From positions 1,674,001 to 1,738,000 of the forward strand of contig NZ_CP116871.1 in assembly GCF_031885415.1 (NCBI RefSeq): a stretch of DNA of 64,000 bases. The letters run 5' to 3'. Shown here in pieces: positions 62,127 to 64,000 of the stretch; within the stretch, counting starts at the first letter, position 1, and every line of letters starts with the position of its first letter. Made by a program: the position numbers and the translations under genes. The DNA comes from Microbacterium forte (GTDB lineage Bacteria; Actinomycetota; Actinomycetes; Actinomycetales; Microbacteriaceae). Under the pieces are notes generated by a model. The model was not told the origin of the DNA. It saw only the letters and a list, made by a program, of their open reading frames with translations, and did not search any database.

Positions 62127-64000
62127 GATGCTCCCTCGGTCTCGAGAACGGGCTCCGGCCTGCGCCACCCGAAGAACGGACGCTCGGGGTCGTCGGCCAC
62201 CGCTCGGAAGGTCGTGGTGAACGAATGACGACCCGGTCCGACGGGGATCTCCTCCGCGGATCCGGGCAGCACCAGAACGCCCGTGGATGCCGCGGGCACC
62301 TCGACCTCGATCGACAGACTCTCGCCGTCTCGTCGCCAGGAGATCGCCGCTGTGCCCCGCACACTGTCGTACCGCGCACCCGCATGCTCGAGCCCACCGC
62401 CCGGCCGCGGCTCGAAGCGGATGCGCTCCCACCCGGGTGCGTCAGCGGCGAGCCCGGCGACCGCGCGATGCAGGAAGTCTGCGACGGCTCCCAGCGCGTA
62501 GTGATTGAACGATGTCATGTCGCCGGGGTTGATCGATCCGTCGGGCAGCATGCTGTCCCACCGCTCCCAGATCGTCGTCGCACCCATGCTGACCGGATAC
62601 AGCCACGACGGAAGCTCGTCCTGCAGCAGCAGGTGGTACGCGTAGTCCATGCTGCCGGCGCGCACCAGTGCATCGCAGATGATCGGGGTCCCGACGAAAC
62701 CCGTCGAGATGTGGAACCCGCCGGCTCCCACCAGCTCCTGCAGTCGAGCGCCGGCTCGCCGCACCTGTTCCTCGTTCTCGAAGAGCTCGAACACGAGCGC
62801 GACGGCGATCGAGGTCGGGGTGTCACTGACCACTCGACCGGTGTCGCTGAGGAACTCGTTCTGAAAGGCGCGCGCGGCACGCTCGGCGACTGTGCGGTAG
62901 TGCGCGGCATCCGATTCCTCGCCGAGCAGCGTCGCCGTATCGGCCAGGATCCGAGCCGTGCGCACGTGATAGGCCGTCGCCACCAGGTACTTGTCGGTGT
63001 GCGACTTGCCGGGGTCCTCGGGCGGCGCCGTCGGGTCGAGCCAGTCGCCCAGCTGGAAGCCGGTGTTCCACAGCCCCGAGTGCCCGGTGAGGTCGTCGAC
63101 GAGGTCGACCCAGGCGCGCATGCTCGCATACTGGTCGGCGAGGATGCGCAGGTCGCCGTCGTTGCGGTACAACTCCCATGGGACGATCACGGCCGCGTCA
63201 CCCCAGGCAGCCGTGGGGAAGTTCGGGAAGCCGCACTCGACCCACGGAACGAAGTTGGGCACGTGTCCCTGATGGTGCTGTTCGAACGCGAGGTCGCGCA
63301 GCCAGCCGGTGAGGGTGCCGTGGGCCGCGAACAGCCGCAGCGCGGTCGGGGCGAAGACCTGGATGTCACCGGTCCACCCCACCCGCTCGTCACGTTGCGG
63401 GCAGTCGGTCGGCAGGTCGACGAAGTTGTCGCGCATGCTCCACACGACGTTCGAGTGCAGCTTGTCGAGTCCGTCGTTCGAGGACTCGAACCAGCCGGTG
63501 CGACGCATGCCGGTGTGGATCACGACGGCCTCGACGTCGCCCTCATGGAACTCGCCGGGCCAGTTCTCGAGCTCGGCGTACTGGAAGCCGTGGATCGTGA
63601 ACCTCGGCGTGTAGGTCTCCTCACCGCGCCCCGAGGTGATGTAGGTGTCGACCGACGTCGCTGCGCGCAGCGGACGGGTGCCGAGCTCACCGTTCTCGAT
63701 GACCTCTGCGTGGTGCAGCCGCACGGTGTGACCCGCCTCCGCCCGCACCTTGATGCACAGCACACCCGAGATGTTCTGTCCGAAGTCGAGTCGGATGCGT
63801 CCGCTCGGCTGGCGCGTGATCGAGACGGGTCGCAGCGTCTCAGTCTCCTGCACCGGCAGGGCCGTCGGCGGCTCTATCGCCGCGGGGAAGTCGGACCGGG
63901 CGAGCACGGCCGCCGGAGACCAGCCGGAGGCGTCGTGACCGGGGGTCGACCATCCGTCGTCCGTGAGCCGCGCATCGAAGGTCTCGCCCTCATAGAGACC
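62123..64000 (-). CDS. alpha-L-rhamnosidase (GH78), N-terminus cut by window
   Basis: At least 625 residues are visible, and the reading frame runs off the right window edge (GLYEGETFDARLTDDGW is the first visible part). The catalytic (alpha/alpha)6 domain has the GH78 motif TDCPQRDERVGWTGDIQ, HVPNFVPWVECGFPNF and GFQLGDWLDP. The N-terminal beta domain contains RIRLDFGQNISGVLCI, and the C-terminal domain is GAAISWRRDGESLSIEVEV-like. It removes terminal alpha-L-rhamnose from plant glycosides. It lacks a visible signal peptide. It is coupled to the GH43-like gene, and other members of the operon lie beyond the window. Confidence 0.93.
   Translation of the reverse strand, partial: GLYEGETFDARLTDDGWSTPGHDASGWSPAAVLARSDFPAAIEPPTALPVQETETLRPVSITRQPSGRIRLDFGQNISGVLCIKVRAEAGHTVRLHHAEVIENGELGTRPLRAATSVDTYITSGRGEETYTPRFTIHGFQYAELENWPGEFHEGDVEAVVIHTGMRRTGWFESSNDGLDKLHSNVVWSMRDNFVDLPTDCPQRDERVGWTGDIQVFAPTALRLFAAHGTLTGWLRDLAFEQHHQGHVPNFVPWVECGFPNFPTAAWGDAAVIVPWELYRNDGDLRILADQYASMRAWVDLVDDLTGHSGLWNTGFQLGDWLDPTAPPEDPGKSHTDKYLVATAYHVRTARILADTATLLGEESDAAHYRTVAERAARAFQNEFLSDTGRVVSDTPTSIAVALVFELFENEEQVRRAGARLQELVGAGGFHISTGFVGTPIICDALVRAGSMDYAYHLLLQDELPSWLYPVSMGATTIWERWDSMLPDGSINPGDMTSFNHYALGAVADFLHRAVAGLAADAPGWERIRFEPRPGGGLEHAGARYDSVRGTAAISWRRDGESLSIEVEVPAASTGVLVLPGSAEEIPVGPGRHSFTTTFRAVADDPERPFFGWRRPEPVLETEGAS

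Overview
The window is chromosomal DNA from a high-GC Gram-positive bacterium, most likely a Microbacterium or close relative in the Microbacteriaceae. This rests on very high GC with G/C-ending codons, many GTG starts, overlapping ATGA/GTGA gene junctions, several apparently leaderless starts (a TANNNT-like -10 box 6-7 nt before the start codon), and gene families typical of Actinobacteria (GlgX-TreY-TreZ, PspC sensor kinases, DtxR-type iron boxes, a LAXTG surface protein). I see no rRNA, tRNA, CRISPR array, insertion sequence, prophage or integrase. The content is ordinary chromosome rather than a mobile island.

Layout. 1-2980: a DIP1984-family fragment, a small GNAT enzyme, a leaderless Met/Cys-rich short ORF ahead of a winged-helix regulator, an AlkA-like DNA glycosylase and a small membrane protein. 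2983-7657: a ferric-siderophore importer (two permeases, ATPase, lipoprotein) divergent from a siderophore-interacting reductase, with two DtxR-like boxes between them. 7691-9541: a VOC protein, then a small transcription unit (promoter, 5' hairpin, 32-codon ORF, intrinsic terminator) directly ahead of rtcB. 9687-16062: a repeat-bearing membrane coiled-coil protein, an alpha/beta hydrolase, an MFS exporter, an M20 peptidase, a FUSC protein and small enzymes. 16175-24345: threonine synthase, then an operon of a 94-aa protein of unknown function, glgX, treY and treZ, which makes trehalose from glycogen. 24352-28692: GNAT, a CmtR-like metal sensor with its cation exporter, and a DesKR-like two-component pair. 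28765-37722: a large surface protein with a LALTG sorting signal, a sugar-type ABC importer lacking its ATPase, and a divergent three-gene flavin monooxygenase cluster. 37839-41804: a PspC membrane protein divergent from a PspC-fused sensor kinase and its regulator. 42507-47295: a five-gene ABC exporter, serine hydrolase and two-component module. 47461-52910: a VanZ-like fragment, a terminator-ended leader, a MarR regulator, flotillin and HrpB helicase. 52932-64000: a TetR-controlled ABC exporter, an AAA ATPase, L-serine dehydratase, an FAD oxidoreductase with a divergent LysR gene, and the start of a rhamnoside-degrading operon (GH43-like, GH78) cut by the window edge.

Self-contained regulatory modules dominate: iron (DtxR boxes), metal (ArsR/CmtR), three two-component systems, TetR-exporter, LysR-flavoenzyme and MarR. 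Two places look most worth following as possibly undescribed. One is the Met/Cys-rich leaderless ORF at 791-892. The other is the promoter-hairpin-sORF-terminator unit in front of rtcB at 8092-8323. A third, weaker candidate is the roughly 100-nt terminator-ended transcript in front of the MarR gene at 47744-47880.
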